From contig JAOZUR010000022.1 in NCBI GenBank assembly GCA_029938555.1, forward strand, positions 1 to 42,077: a DNA stretch of 42,077 nucleotides. Direction: 5' to 3'. This stretch comes from Candidatus Sabulitectum sp. (GTDB lineage Bacteria; Fermentibacterota; Fermentibacteria; Fermentibacterales; JCC-6). This document shows positions 1-8,288 of the stretch, piece by piece; positions within the stretch are counted from its first letter, which is position 1, and each line of letters opens with the position of its first letter. A model generated the notes under the pieces. It made no database searches. It was not told the origin of the DNA and saw only the letters and a program-made list of their open reading frames with translations. The position numbers and the translations under genes were made by a program.

Positions 1-50
1 ATTCCATGAATATAAAACACTGAGCCAACAGCGAAAGGGCATGAAAAACT

Positions 51-171
51 CTAACAAAAAAAGTAGCTTAAATCACCCCATCCAGTTATCAACATATTTC
101 TCCTGACGCTGGTTACTGCAACACATAAAAGTGCTCTTTCCGCTTTAAGCTATTCCTTCGGATCAACTCAA
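51..171 (-). pseudogene. Degenerate UvrD/Rep helicase C-terminal remnant
   Basis: The minus strand just downstream of the SecB-like stop can be read as AERALLCVAVTSVRRN followed by MLITGWGDLS, ending at a TAG at 51-53. This matches the last helicase motif of UvrD-type proteins (VAVTRAR...). It also aligns base by base, without frameshift over roughly 80 bases, with the second remnant at 1501-1794. An in-frame TAG lies a few codons before the conserved stretch, so it is not a working gene. It is a diverged copy, not an exact duplicate, and the two remnants bracket the TAC module. Confidence 0.6.
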
Positions 172-606
172 TCACTTTGAGGATTTTTCAATTCTTTTAA
201 CCACCTCAAACATATCAACGGTGGGAAGTACATAAGGACCTGACGGGAAAGCTCCAGTTACAGATGAAAGATGACCTCTGAGTAAGCCGTAAAGAATTGT
301 ACAACCATTAACTCTGATAATACCTTCCATTGCATTAGAATCGGTTCTAGAAGGAAATGTAAAAATGCCCACAATTTCCATATCAATACTCCAGCCAAAT
401 ACATCGGGAATAGCTTTAACTTCGAGAGTTAACTTGTAGTTATACTCATTTTCTTGATTTTTACCGACTGAATAAGAAATTGAAGAATTGTGTTTTAACA
501 GAACTTTATTATCAACAGCAGATTTAAGTGTTTCATCATCTGGAGAAAACATCTCAATGTTGGATCGAATCATAACAAAACTATCAAGATTTACTACAGG
601 TTCCAT
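172..606 (-). CDS. SecB-like chaperone of a toxin-antitoxin-chaperone (TAC) module
   Basis: This 144-residue protein has the length and C-terminal signature of the SecB fold: a strand-rich middle, then ILYGLLRGHLSSVTG and GPYVLPTV, corresponding to the SecB helix plus the 'gp-ppllLPpv' motif. Its ATG overlaps the stop of the antitoxin gene (TGATG at 604-608), so translation is coupled. In the known TAC systems (for example Mycobacterium tuberculosis Rv1955-Rv1957) a dedicated SecB-like protein binds the C-terminal chaperone-addiction segment of the antitoxin and protects it. The gene order here (toxin, antitoxin, chaperone) is the same. A role in general protein export is less likely, because no sec genes are nearby. 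The assignment rests on motif similarity and context. Confidence 0.8.
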   Translation of the reverse strand: MEPVVNLDSFVMIRSNIEMFSPDDETLKSAVDNKVLLKHNSSISYSVGKNQENEYNYKLTLEVKAIPDVFGWSIDMEIVGIFTFPSRTDSNAMEGIIRVNGCTILYGLLRGHLSSVTGAFPSGPYVLPTVDMFEVVKRIEKSSK

Positions 607-1058
607 CAGGCACCTTCTCTAGTAAAATATGTAATCGAGCCCTCCGCCAAATGAAAAGTATCAGATGAAGCTGATTCGTTGTAACAAATATCTTTGATAA
701 CATCTAGTTCCTTGCTTTTATCTGAAACAGAAAACTCCTGAGTTGAATGAAACCAGAACTCCTCTTTCTTAGTAAAAGGTCTGATGACTACTTCATCTTC
801 ATAATTCATTAGTCTGAGAACAACGTCTTTTCCTAAAGCGGCGGCTATTCTTGCAACAGAATCAAGTGTAAAGTTTGCAGTTTCGTTAAGAATTCGACTT
901 ACATATTGCCGAGATTTTCCAAGTCTGTTTGCAAGTTCTGTTTTTGAGATTGATTCCTCTTCTAAGATGGTGAAAATATCACTAGTAATAGTAGCTTTCA
1001 TATACTCAACCAGGAACAAAGGATCTGCTTCAAGTCTGGTTTCATTTTTTTCTTTCAT
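606..1058 (-). CDS. higA: HigA-like XRE-family antitoxin with C-terminal chaperone-addiction-like tail
   Basis: The central part (about residues 30-85) is an XRE helix-turn-helix (SISKTELANRLGKSRQYVSRIL), the DNA-binding and autoregulatory part of HigA antitoxins. It is followed by a tail of about 60 residues beyond the usual HigA end, containing EFWFHSTQEFSVSD. In TAC systems such a tail is the chaperone-addiction domain recognised by the SecB-like partner; that function is inferred here. I place the start at the ATG at 1058 because AGAGG lies 8 bases upstream; the frame is open to 1082. The gene overlaps the toxin 3' end by 17 bases and the chaperone start by a few. Product: antitoxin that neutralises the upstream toxin and probably represses the operon. 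Confidence 0.82.
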   Translation of the reverse strand: MKEKNETRLEADPLFLVEYMKATITSDIFTILEEESISKTELANRLGKSRQYVSRILNETANFTLDSVARIAAALGKDVVLRLMNYEDEVVIRPFTKKEEFWFHSTQEFSVSDKSKELDVIKDICYNESASSDTFHLAEGSITYFTREGA

Positions 1059-1497
1059 TACTAACCTCTTTATCTGATTCAAGAAAAATGTTTCTCAATC
1101 TATATGCTTCTTTCATTGCCGCATCCTGCTTACTTATGGAATTCTTTTTATCATTGGTTTTCCAGAATCCTCCAGTACATATCACTAATTCCTCATTGTC
1201 AGAACCTTGATTATGAATAAAACAAAAAAGTCTTGCATTTTTTCTTGGAGCCTTAATTTCTATAAGATCGGGATATCCTTTACATTTTACTAATCTAGGA
1301 GATAATGGAACTACTCTATTAGAGCACAAAAGTTTGACTCCTCCCATAATTCCAATGTAGTCTGCAAGTGAATCCTTCTTCCATTTCCTCAAGCAAACCA
1401 ATGATGGCGCTTTTCCGTCAATAGAGAGAGCTTTCAAAGTTCGAAATCTAAAAATTCCTCCTGGATGACTCTTAATATCTAATAGCTTAATTTTCAT
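1042..1497 (-). CDS. higB: HigB-like (RelE/Gp49 superfamily) toxin of the TAC module
   Basis: The C-terminal two thirds follow the HigB/Gp49 pattern: DLIEIKAPRKNARLFCFI (core strands with basic residues), then ELVICTGGFWKTNDK (the 'l-gf-Kkt' strand) and a final Ala/Arg-rich helix. Members of this superfamily are ribosome-dependent mRNA interferases. At 151 residues it is somewhat longer than typical HigB (about 100), with about 45 extra N-terminal residues. It is the first gene of the module and overlaps the antitoxin. Its ATG lies only 3 bases downstream of the stop of the helicase remnant, with no clear ribosome-binding site, so it may depend on translation or transcription entering from that remnant. 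Whether it is active cannot be seen from sequence. Confidence 0.78.
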   Translation of the reverse strand: MKIKLLDIKSHPGGIFRFRTLKALSIDGKAPSLVCLRKWKKDSLADYIGIMGGVKLLCSNRVVPLSPRLVKCKGYPDLIEIKAPRKNARLFCFIHNQGSDNEELVICTGGFWKTNDKKNSISKQDAAMKEAYRLRNIFLESDKEVSNERKK

Positions 1498-1500
1498 TTG

Positions 1501-1794
1501 TCAACTTGTAGGTTGCGGAAAAGTATGTAAATCTAACCACTGACTCATCTCACCATACCCTGTAATAAAAACATTCTTACGGGCTCTGGTAACAGCAACA
1601 TACAGAAGGGCTTTTTCAGCTATAATGCCTTCATTCGCGGTGACTGAGTCGCTTCCTGTAATGGCTTTGCTGTGCGGTATTATCCCTTTGTCGGCTGAAG
1701 CAACAATCATTGTATTAAACTCAAGCCCTTCACCCGGTGCATAGTTGCAATATGTTCCTCCGGTTTCACTGTAAATGTTCACCGGCGTGAGCAC
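1501..1794 (-). pseudogene. UvrD/Rep-type helicase C-terminal fragment
   Basis: About 97 codons encode only the last part of a UvrD_C_2 domain: GEGLEFNTMIVASADKG (KGLEF motif) and EKALLYVAVTRARKNVF (motif VI, with the arginines contacting ATP), ending shortly after. The N-terminal ATPase domains are missing, and nothing upstream in 1795-2223 continues the protein, so this is a truncated gene. Its stop is 3 bases before the TAC toxin start. A second, diverged copy of the same protein end lies on the other side of the TAC module (51-171). Confidence 0.7.
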
Positions 1795-2223
1795 ATTTAC
1801 GACCTGCCGGCTATAACAGGGTTAAAAAGAAAGCATAATTTAGTGTTAACTTGCATCAGTTTTTTCGTCCCTATTAACAACAGCAAATCCTCAACGGTGA
1901 ACGAAAATTTAGAATTTTAATCAAGCTACTGTTCCGATGCAGTAGCAACTTTCGTGTGCAAATTAAAATCAAAAGTAGAACGTGATAGTGGTGTATGACG
2001 GTATACGGAGAAGACAGAACAGTTAAACGAGATTGAAAAAAATGTGCCTAAATGTCTTGGTGTTCATACACCACATTGACGGACGGAGCCCTACCAAAGA
2101 AAACAATCAGTTCTACTGATTGAAAAAATTGGCCCAAAGTAAAACTACAGATTAACAACTTACCAGCTATTTCAAAAGTGAAGTTACTATAGAAACAACC
2201 AGACAAATTATTAGAAATGCCAG
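1795..2223. other. Non-coding gap, no gene seen
   Basis: No open frame with coding character, RNA gene or convincing terminator could be recognised in these 429 bases. The stretch separates the degraded helicase end from the hybrid kinase 3' end and may contain decayed sequence. Confidence 0.5.
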
Positions 2224-5172
2224 TTAGTGTTTCAGAATAGTCTTGATCTTGCTGTGAAGTTCTTCTGCAGTATATGGTTTTTGCAGAAAACCCTCGGGGT
2301 ATTCGTTTGGAAATTTTCCTAAAATTTCATGTTCACTGTAACCGCTAGAAATAATTACAGGAATATCTATGTCATATTTTTTCATTTCAGCGAATGCCTC
2401 ATCACCATCCATGCCTGGCATGGTAATATCCAGCAGAATTAAATCAATGTCTGTGATATTCTCTTTGAATTTTTCTAAACAATCATTCCCATCAACAGCT
2501 ATAATTACACTAAAGCCAAATTGCTCTAGCATGGTTTCAACAACAGCTCTTACAAGTGGCTCATCGTCAACAAACATAACTGTCCCTTGGGACTTGGAAG
2601 AATCAACCTTGATTGTAAAAAGCTCTGGAACAGCAGATGATTCACCCTCTACCACAGGAAATAATGCCCTGAATGTGGATCCTTTACCTAACTCTGTTTG
2701 TATTTCCAATGCCCCCTTATGATCTCTCATTATTCCCAGCACTGCTGACAAGCCAAGCCCTCTGCCGGTAAACTTAGTTGTGAAAAATGGGTTAAATATA
2801 TTTTTTCTAACTTCGTCTGACATGCCCGAACCACTGTCCTTTACTTCCATGAAAACATAAGATCCTTCTTCTAATTTACTCATACGGTCTAATGAGTTAA
2901 CATATTCATTATCACAATAAACAACTCCTGTAGAAACATCAATTGTACCGGAAGAGTCATCAAGCGCCTCTGATGCATTCGTGATGAGGTTCATGAAAAC
3001 CTGTCCAGCTTGAGTAGAGTCTGCAAGAATCATTGGGATATCCGTCTGAAGGTTGATGTTCATAATTGCTTTTTTTGATACAGTTACCCGAAGCATATCT
3101 GAAATCTCATCTACTACAGAATTAAGATCAAGAGGAACAATAGTAAACTCTCCTCGTCCTGAATACGCAAGCATCTGCCCTGCCAGGTCGGCAGCCCTTG
3201 ATGTTGCAACTTCTATTGCTTCCAAGTATTGCGAGACATCACCATGCACCTGGTTTTCATAAATTGCCAGTTGAGCATTCCCCGAAATAGCCATTAAAAT
3301 ATTGTTAAAATCATGGGCTATGCCACCTGCAAGAACCCCAAGACTTTCAAGTTTTTGCACATGTTGTACCTGAGCTTGAAGTTTTATCTGCTCAGCTTCT
3401 GCTTTTTTTCTGAGGGAAACATCACGGCATAATACTAAAACAGTGTCATTTTCAAAAGGAGACATACCAGCTTCATAATTATGTTCACCGTCAGGTAAAT
3501 TAAGAGAATATTCTACATTATGAACCATGCCTGTTTCAAGAGTTGCATGAATTTGTTTAAGCAAAAAATCTACGGTTGTACCTGGCAGACCAATATCAAA
3601 AATCCCTTTATCTTTCATCTCATCCGGTGAGAAGAAAAGCTGATTAGTATTCCCGGAATGAAAATCAATATATTTACCGTCTCGTGATAATACGAACATA
3701 AGGTCGGGAATGGCTTCAAGAATAGCCTGTGTTTTACTAAGGGAATTATTAAGTTGTTTTTGATAATCAATAAGACTTGTAATATCTGAAAGAGATATCA
3801 CTCCCATTCCCTCACTGTCGGGTATTGTGCCGGTACGCATTCTTATATTTCGTATTGACCCATCTTTTCTAATCAATCTGAACTCATATTCCTGATGCCT
3901 AGATGAATCCACAGTTAATCTTTTCTTACGCTGTTCTGCCACCGATTGCAAATCTTCAGGATAAACAAAATTAACCCAGCTCATTTTTCCTATAATTTCA
4001 TTAAGACTATAACCGGTGAGTTCAACAACATTAGAATTAGCAGAAACAACAATACCATCAGGGCCAAGAAGAGCCATTGCAGTAACAGTGCTTTCATAAA
4101 TGGTTCTATACCGTTCTTCACTTTCAGATAAAGCTTTTTCAGCTTGTATTTTATCGGTAATTTCAAGACCAATTCCCCCGATAAAAGGTTCATCATCATC
4201 AATCTGAATTTTAAAATAATGGCCATCAAAAAAATGCTTGTTACCAAAATTATCTGGGAAATCTCGTGTTCGTCTTACATAACCTTCTTCTAAAATAGTT
4301 TGATCTCTTTGAATAAGCTCTTCCATTTGATGAGTCACATAAATATCCTTGGGGTATTTACGAAACCAGTCAGCACTGCCATAAGAATCAATGAAAAATT
4401 TATTCATTTTGATATATCTTGATTTTGAATCTCGAATAAAAGCGATTCCTGGAATATTTTCCAGGAAAGCATCAAGCATCTTATTAGTTTTTTCCGCAAT
4501 ACTGGCCTGTAAAATTTGATGTATTGCATAACCAGTATCTTTTGACATTTCTGAAACTATCCCATCCAGTTCTTGAATATTTTCCTCTGTCAAGGATTTC
4601 AAAGGAGTAACAAACACAGAACCGTAAGAATAACTTTTGTACTCTAATGGATGAAAAATTACACAGTCCTCGGTAAAACAATTTGAATTAGAAACATAGG
4701 TTTTCTTTGTGCCGTCTATTTCGATTTCCATCGCCACACAATGAATAAATTCTGTTCCAGCAAGAATTGATACTAAGTCTTCAGACAATGTATTTACATC
4801 ACTGGCTTCCAGAATTTTTCTGCTAATGGATCGTAACAAATCTACAGTTGCCGTTAGTCTACTAATCTTCATGGCATAATCAGTTAGATTCTGAATCAAA
4901 ATACACTTATTAGAATCCTCAGTGGTGATAACAGTACATTGAAGATATAATTTCTTTTCTTGTGCTTTGAAAGGAAAAGACTGTGCTGTCTTTTTTTCAA
5001 GAGATAAACACGGGAAAATATTAGAAATAGGCTGACCCTTAAGATTCTCAGACAAAGTAAATAGTAGATCAGATAATTGAAAATCTGTTATACATGAATT
5101 GGTGTCAAGAATCATGTAACTGATACTGTTATTACTAAGAATTATGTTAAGAAGTTCATTCCTATCAGACAA
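2224..5172 (-). CDS. Multi-PAS hybrid sensor histidine kinase with C-terminal receiver
   Basis: A cytoplasmic-looking 982-residue kinase without obvious membrane segments. Order of domains: PAS-like (about 10-100), GAF-like region (about 120-215), three PAS domains (about 228-345, 350-470, 480-595), HisKA of the NtrB type with the H-box GGIAHDFNN (phospho-acceptor His620), HATPase (about 700-850, with SGSGMS and GRGLGLSAVLG boxes) and a receiver (about 865-980) with DDEP, phospho-acceptor Asp915 in LLDITMPGMDG and a conserved Lys near the end (LQKPY). It should autophosphorylate and pass the phosphate to its own receiver. The start is TTG at 5170-5172, supported by a GGGGGG stretch just upstream. 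No response-regulator gene lies beside it, so the output partner is unknown. Confidence 0.93.
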   Translation of the reverse strand: MSDRNELLNIILSNNSISYMILDTNSCITDFQLSDLLFTLSENLKGQPISNIFPCLSLEKKTAQSFPFKAQEKKLYLQCTVITTEDSNKCILIQNLTDYAMKISRLTATVDLLRSISRKILEASDVNTLSEDLVSILAGTEFIHCVAMEIEIDGTKKTYVSNSNCFTEDCVIFHPLEYKSYSYGSVFVTPLKSLTEENIQELDGIVSEMSKDTGYAIHQILQASIAEKTNKMLDAFLENIPGIAFIRDSKSRYIKMNKFFIDSYGSADWFRKYPKDIYVTHQMEELIQRDQTILEEGYVRRTRDFPDNFGNKHFFDGHYFKIQIDDDEPFIGGIGLEITDKIQAEKALSESEERYRTIYESTVTAMALLGPDGIVVSANSNVVELTGYSLNEIIGKMSWVNFVYPEDLQSVAEQRKKRLTVDSSRHQEYEFRLIRKDGSIRNIRMRTGTIPDSEGMGVISLSDITSLIDYQKQLNNSLSKTQAILEAIPDLMFVLSRDGKYIDFHSGNTNQLFFSPDEMKDKGIFDIGLPGTTVDFLLKQIHATLETGMVHNVEYSLNLPDGEHNYEAGMSPFENDTVLVLCRDVSLRKKAEAEQIKLQAQVQHVQKLESLGVLAGGIAHDFNNILMAISGNAQLAIYENQVHGDVSQYLEAIEVATSRAADLAGQMLAYSGRGEFTIVPLDLNSVVDEISDMLRVTVSKKAIMNINLQTDIPMILADSTQAGQVFMNLITNASEALDDSSGTIDVSTGVVYCDNEYVNSLDRMSKLEEGSYVFMEVKDSGSGMSDEVRKNIFNPFFTTKFTGRGLGLSAVLGIMRDHKGALEIQTELGKGSTFRALFPVVEGESSAVPELFTIKVDSSKSQGTVMFVDDEPLVRAVVETMLEQFGFSVIIAVDGNDCLEKFKENITDIDLILLDITMPGMDGDEAFAEMKKYDIDIPVIISSGYSEHEILGKFPNEYPEGFLQKPYTAEELHSKIKTILKH

Positions 5173-5228
5173 TTTGCCCCCCTATGAGTATGGCTGCATT
5201 ATGGCAAATAATTCCGTATAACGCAAGA

Positions 5229-5253
5229 CGGGCATTCTAAAAAAGAATGCCCG
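5229..5253 (-). terminator. Hairpin downstream of the lipoprotein gene
   Basis: A perfect 10-bp stem (CGGGCATTCT / AGAATGCCCG) closes a 5-base loop, 18 bases after the stop of the 5271-6227 gene. There is no long T tract after it on the minus strand, so it may be a terminator or an mRNA-stabilising hairpin. Confidence 0.65.
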
Positions 5254-5270
5254 CTTATATATCATAAAAA

Positions 5271-6227
5271 CTACTGCTGAGGCTGCATCTGGGAAACCAT
5301 TCCCTGCAATAACATGGCAACTGGCATTGTCTGATCAGGAGCCTGTGTCATCAAGTTCTCTGCACCATCAAAACCAAAACCACTCATGTATACACTTCCG
5401 CCTTCTTCAGCAGGATCGGTAGGATTTACAGAAGCAGATACCAAAGGAAGAATAGGAAGTTCTGTTGAAATAACAGCAACCATGCTTCCTCTTTCCGTAT
5501 GAGACATTGTGTATTCAACACAGTCTAACCCTTCAACTTCAATATTTTCCATAGAGAATTCAGCATTTTCAAGCTCAGTCATGAACTCTTCCATTTCGGA
5601 ATCTTCAGTATCAATCTGCATATTTTCTTCAAGCATTGCAGGGTTTTCTGCAATCATCTGTTCTACAAGCTCTGGTACTCCTGCCATATCAAGAAGCATA
5701 AGTTCAGTACCCTGCATGATTTTAACCTGCTTAATAGCAGTAAGTGAAAGCATCATGTTTTCCATAGCATCTTCGTTGCTCATGATACTTCCGTCTTCAG
5801 GCATGTTTGCTTCAATGTATGCTACAGGATCAGTTATGAATTCACTCATATAGTTACCACTAACAGCAACAAGCTCTGCAAGTACTGCAGGGTCAACAAG
5901 AACCTGAGCAACAGCTTCACCGCTCATTTCAATCTGGAACCAAAGGCAATTTGTACCCTGGTAATCTTCTTCAGCAACAACGGCAAGTTTAAATTCGCCC
6001 TCTTCGCCTTCAACACTATATGCAATCCACTGTCCAACCTCTGGAAGTTCGAAATCAAAATCAGCAACTGCGTTACTTGTAGATTCTTCAGCGTTTCCAG
6101 CTTCAACTGCTTCACCATTCTCACTTGTTTCCACATCTCCGTCAACCGGAGCAGGATTTCCCTGCTCGGAACAACCAAAAGCGAAAAAAGCAAGAATAAC
6201 AGCAAACATCATGGCGATTTTTGTCAT
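5271..6227 (-). CDS. Acidic secreted lipoprotein, unknown function
   Basis: The N-terminus is a lipoprotein signal (hydrophobic AMMFAVILAFFAFGC, lipobox AFGC with the modified Cys at residue 19), followed by a long acidic Glu-rich linker (to about 55). The remaining 260 residues are also strongly acidic, with a first part starting ELPEVGQWIAYSVEG. I recognise no family. It should be anchored to a membrane after export by the Sec and Lgt/Lsp route. AAAGGAG lies 7 bases before the ATG. It stands as its own short unit, with a hairpin after its stop and apt about 40 bases upstream on the same strand. Confidence 0.75.
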   Translation of the reverse strand: MTKIAMMFAVILAFFAFGCSEQGNPAPVDGDVETSENGEAVEAGNAEESTSNAVADFDFELPEVGQWIAYSVEGEEGEFKLAVVAEEDYQGTNCLWFQIEMSGEAVAQVLVDPAVLAELVAVSGNYMSEFITDPVAYIEANMPEDGSIMSNEDAMENMMLSLTAIKQVKIMQGTELMLLDMAGVPELVEQMIAENPAMLEENMQIDTEDSEMEEFMTELENAEFSMENIEVEGLDCVEYTMSHTERGSMVAVISTELPILPLVSASVNPTDPAEEGGSVYMSGFGFDGAENLMTQAPDQTMPVAMLLQGMVSQMQPQQ

Positions 6228-6269
6228 TCTTTCTCCTTTGTTTGGTCAGTTTTTATTAACTGACCCTGT

Positions 6270-6803
6270 TTAATCAATTTTTATCAACGAAAAGACAGGA
6301 ACCCCTGCTTCTTCTATTTTTTTTGCTCCACCAAGGAATCTTAAATCCATAAGAAAAGCAGCAGCAACAGGGTAGCAACCATCTCGTCTAATTAATTCTG
6401 CTGTGGCAAGAGCGGTTCCTCCAGTTGCGACAAGGTCATCAATTATAAGTACACGAGACCCTGCTTCAAGAGAATTACGATGCATTTCAATTGTATTTGT
6501 ACCATACTCTAAGGTGTAATCTTCACTGATAACATCCGCAGGAAGTTTACCGGGTTTGCGAATTAGAACCAATGGAATGTGAAGTCTGTCGGCAATAATA
6601 CCACCGAACATGAAACCCCTGGATTCAACAGCAGCAACTGCATTAAAATCAACGCCTTCAAGAAGATTGAGAATATGAGTTACAGAATCACCAATTGCTC
6701 CTGGTTTTGTTAAAACAGTGGTAACATCCTTAAAAATGATGCCTTCTTTAGGGAAATCAGGTACATTTCTAAAAAGATCTGCCAACTCATTAATACTAAA
6801 CAT
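6270..6803 (-). CDS. apt: Adenine phosphoribosyltransferase
   Basis: Converts adenine and PRPP to AMP and pyrophosphate (purine salvage, cytoplasm). Numbered from the ATG at 6803, the protein has the APT N-terminus (FRNVPDFPKEGIIFKDVT), the AVESRGFMFG loop and the PRPP-binding motif VLIIDDLVATGGTA at about 118-131. The length of 177 residues is typical. I prefer the ATG at 6803, with GGGGA 6-7 bases upstream, to an in-frame TTG at 6815. It lies upstream of the lipoprotein gene on the same strand. Confidence 0.95.
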   Translation of the reverse strand: MFSINELADLFRNVPDFPKEGIIFKDVTTVLTKPGAIGDSVTHILNLLEGVDFNAVAAVESRGFMFGGIIADRLHIPLVLIRKPGKLPADVISEDYTLEYGTNTIEMHRNSLEAGSRVLIIDDLVATGGTALATAELIRRDGCYPVAAAFLMDLRFLGGAKKIEEAGVPVFSLIKID

Positions 6804-6879
6804 TATTATCCCCAATCAAAAGTCTAAAGGTTTGATGGGGGTAAAATAGTAAAAAACGCAAAAATTTCAAAATATGAAG

Positions 6880-6933
6880 TGTCGGGGCGTAAGAATTCGA
6901 ACCTCCTAGCCCCGAACCAGGCGCGCTACCACC
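6880..6933 (-). pseudogene. Truncated tRNA-Pro(CGG)-like remnant
   Basis: Read on the minus strand, this stretch has a D-loop end (GGTAGCGC), an anticodon arm CCTGG-TTCGGGG-CTAGG (anticodon CGG, Pro, at 6912-6914), a T-loop TTCGAAT and the 3' acceptor strand CGCCCCG followed by ACA. The 5' acceptor strand and 5' D-stem are missing and the variable loop is gone, so it cannot fold as a complete tRNA. It resembles the intact tRNA-Pro at 8182-8258 in the same kind of position. It is probably a decayed tRNA gene or a scar of an integration at a tRNA end. Confidence 0.6.
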
Positions 6934-6974
6934 GATTTGACAAACAATCTAACTAATCAAAATTATAAAATCGA

Positions 6975-7499
6975 CTACAAAAGGAAACTCAAACCTGAAA
7001 GAGCACCCTTCATGATCAATGTAATTATTGCTCCTGCAGTCAACACTCCTAAAAAAATGGAAAAAATTGCTTTTTTTCTTGGGATATCAAAAACAAAAGC
7101 AGCTGCACTACCGGTCCAGGCTCCTGTTACAGGCAGGGGAATTGCCACAAAAACAGCCAACCCGAAAGCTTCATACTTTTTTATATGTGGCCCTACTCGT
7201 TTGCGCGTTCTCTCAAATAACCATGAGAAAAATCTGTCAAAAATTTTCCATTTCGAAAGCCACTTGCTTACAGGACCAAGAAGCATAAGAATAAAAGGCA
7301 CAGGTAACATGTTGCCTGCAACAGCAAGCAAATAGACTTTCCACCATGGCCAGTTCCAACTTTCAGCCATTACTGTAAAGGCAACAGGTATAGAAGCTCT
7401 TAGTTCTGTTACAGGCAAAGCAGAAAGAAGCATCAAAACAAATTCACCAGGAAGATTTTTAAGACTGTTTATTATGGCAAGAGCAATATGTTCACCCAT
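6975..7499 (-). CDS. Small multidrug export family membrane protein (COG2426/PF06695)
   Basis: A 174-residue inner-membrane protein with four or five hydrophobic segments. It has the family hallmarks ALPVTELRASIPVAF near the N-terminus and AIPLPVTGAWTGSAAAF near residue 125, which probably form paired re-entrant loops. The family is named for drug efflux, but substrate and mechanism are poorly established. Its start overlaps the end of pcm by 8 bases, so the two are probably co-transcribed. Confidence 0.88.
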   Translation of the reverse strand: MGEHIALAIINSLKNLPGEFVLMLLSALPVTELRASIPVAFTVMAESWNWPWWKVYLLAVAGNMLPVPFILMLLGPVSKWLSKWKIFDRFFSWLFERTRKRVGPHIKKYEAFGLAVFVAIPLPVTGAWTGSAAAFVFDIPRKKAIFSIFLGVLTAGAIITLIMKGALSGLSFLL

Positions 7500-8127
7500 T
7501 CCATCCCTCTTTTCCTATAAGTGGTACGAAAGAACAGACAAAAGAAGAAACTTTCACAAGCTTTCCATCTTCTTTTTTCCAAACTACAAATTCTTGTGAT
7601 GATTTAGAACCAACTGGAACCCCTGCAAGCCCGCCTTCGCGCAGCTGACCTGCCAGAGAGGCAGGAAGTTCAGGCGCCCCTGCACTGAATAGTATACCAT
7701 CAAACGGGGCATTATCCACCCAACCGGTACTTCCGTCACCAAATCTTACAACAACATTGCCTGAATCTGTTTTTCTAAGCTTAGACCTTGATGAGTTTAC
7801 AAGCCCTAGAACTCTTTCAACACAGTAGACTCTATTAAAAAGTCTGGAAGCCACAGAAGCCAAGTAACCGCTTCCACTTCCAATTTCTAGTAATTTCCCT
7901 CCGAAAACAGGCTCAAGACATGAGAGCATGCGAAAAACAGTTGCAGGTTTGCTTATGGTCTGGCCGTGACCTATTGGCAGACTACGATCTTCATAAGCCA
8001 TCCTTTTCCAGCCTGGATCAACAAACACATCTCTCTGAACTTCTGACATTGCTTTAAGAACTCTGTGACTGTGATCTGGAAACAACTTGTTCAGCAGCAC
8101 TGTCATCTCAATGGCTTTTGAAATCAA
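7492..8127 (-). CDS. pcm: Protein-L-isoaspartate O-methyltransferase
   Basis: Uses S-adenosylmethionine to methylate isoaspartyl residues and so starts repair of damaged proteins in the cytoplasm. Family signs are the N-terminal AYEDRSLPIGHGQTISKPATV substrate loop and the SAM-binding motif LLEIGSGSGYLASV, followed by VYCVERV (acidic end of strand 2). The length of 211 residues is normal. The start is TTG at 8125-8127 with AAGGAG 6 bases upstream; the ATG at 8104-8106 has no such site. A tRNA-Pro and a strong terminator hairpin lie upstream. Confidence 0.93.
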   Translation of the reverse strand: MISKAIEMTVLLNKLFPDHSHRVLKAMSEVQRDVFVDPGWKRMAYEDRSLPIGHGQTISKPATVFRMLSCLEPVFGGKLLEIGSGSGYLASVASRLFNRVYCVERVLGLVNSSRSKLRKTDSGNVVVRFGDGSTGWVDNAPFDGILFSAGAPELPASLAGQLREGGLAGVPVGSKSSQEFVVWKKEDGKLVKVSSFVCSFVPLIGKEGWNG

Positions 8128-8145
8128 AAAAACTCCTTGGATATA

Positions 8146-8173
8146 AAGAAAGGAACCCTAGGGTTCCTTTCTT
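8146..8173 (-). terminator. Perfect palindromic terminator after tRNA-Pro
   Basis: A 14-bp perfect inverted repeat (AAGAAAGGAACCCT and its complement, no spacer) lies between tRNA-Pro and pcm. Transcription from the tRNA gene on the minus strand would meet it 9 bases after the CCA end, followed by a short T-rich tail. Confidence 0.75.
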
Positions 8174-8181
8174 GTTATTCC

Positions 8182-8258
8182 TGGTCGGGGTGACTGGATT
8201 CGAACCAGCGACCACTTGAACCCCATTCAAGTGCGCTACCGGACTGCGCCACACCCCG
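8182..8258 (-). tRNA. tRNA-Pro (anticodon GGG)
   Basis: A complete cloverleaf of 77 bases: acceptor CGGGGTG/CACCCCG, D-arm with GGTAGCGC, anticodon stem CTTGA/TCAAG with loop ATGGGGT (anticodon GGG at 8222-8224), T-loop TTCGAAT, and an encoded CCA end. Confidence 0.96.
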
Positions 8259-8288
8259 CTTGGAAACACAATTCTATTCAACGAAATA

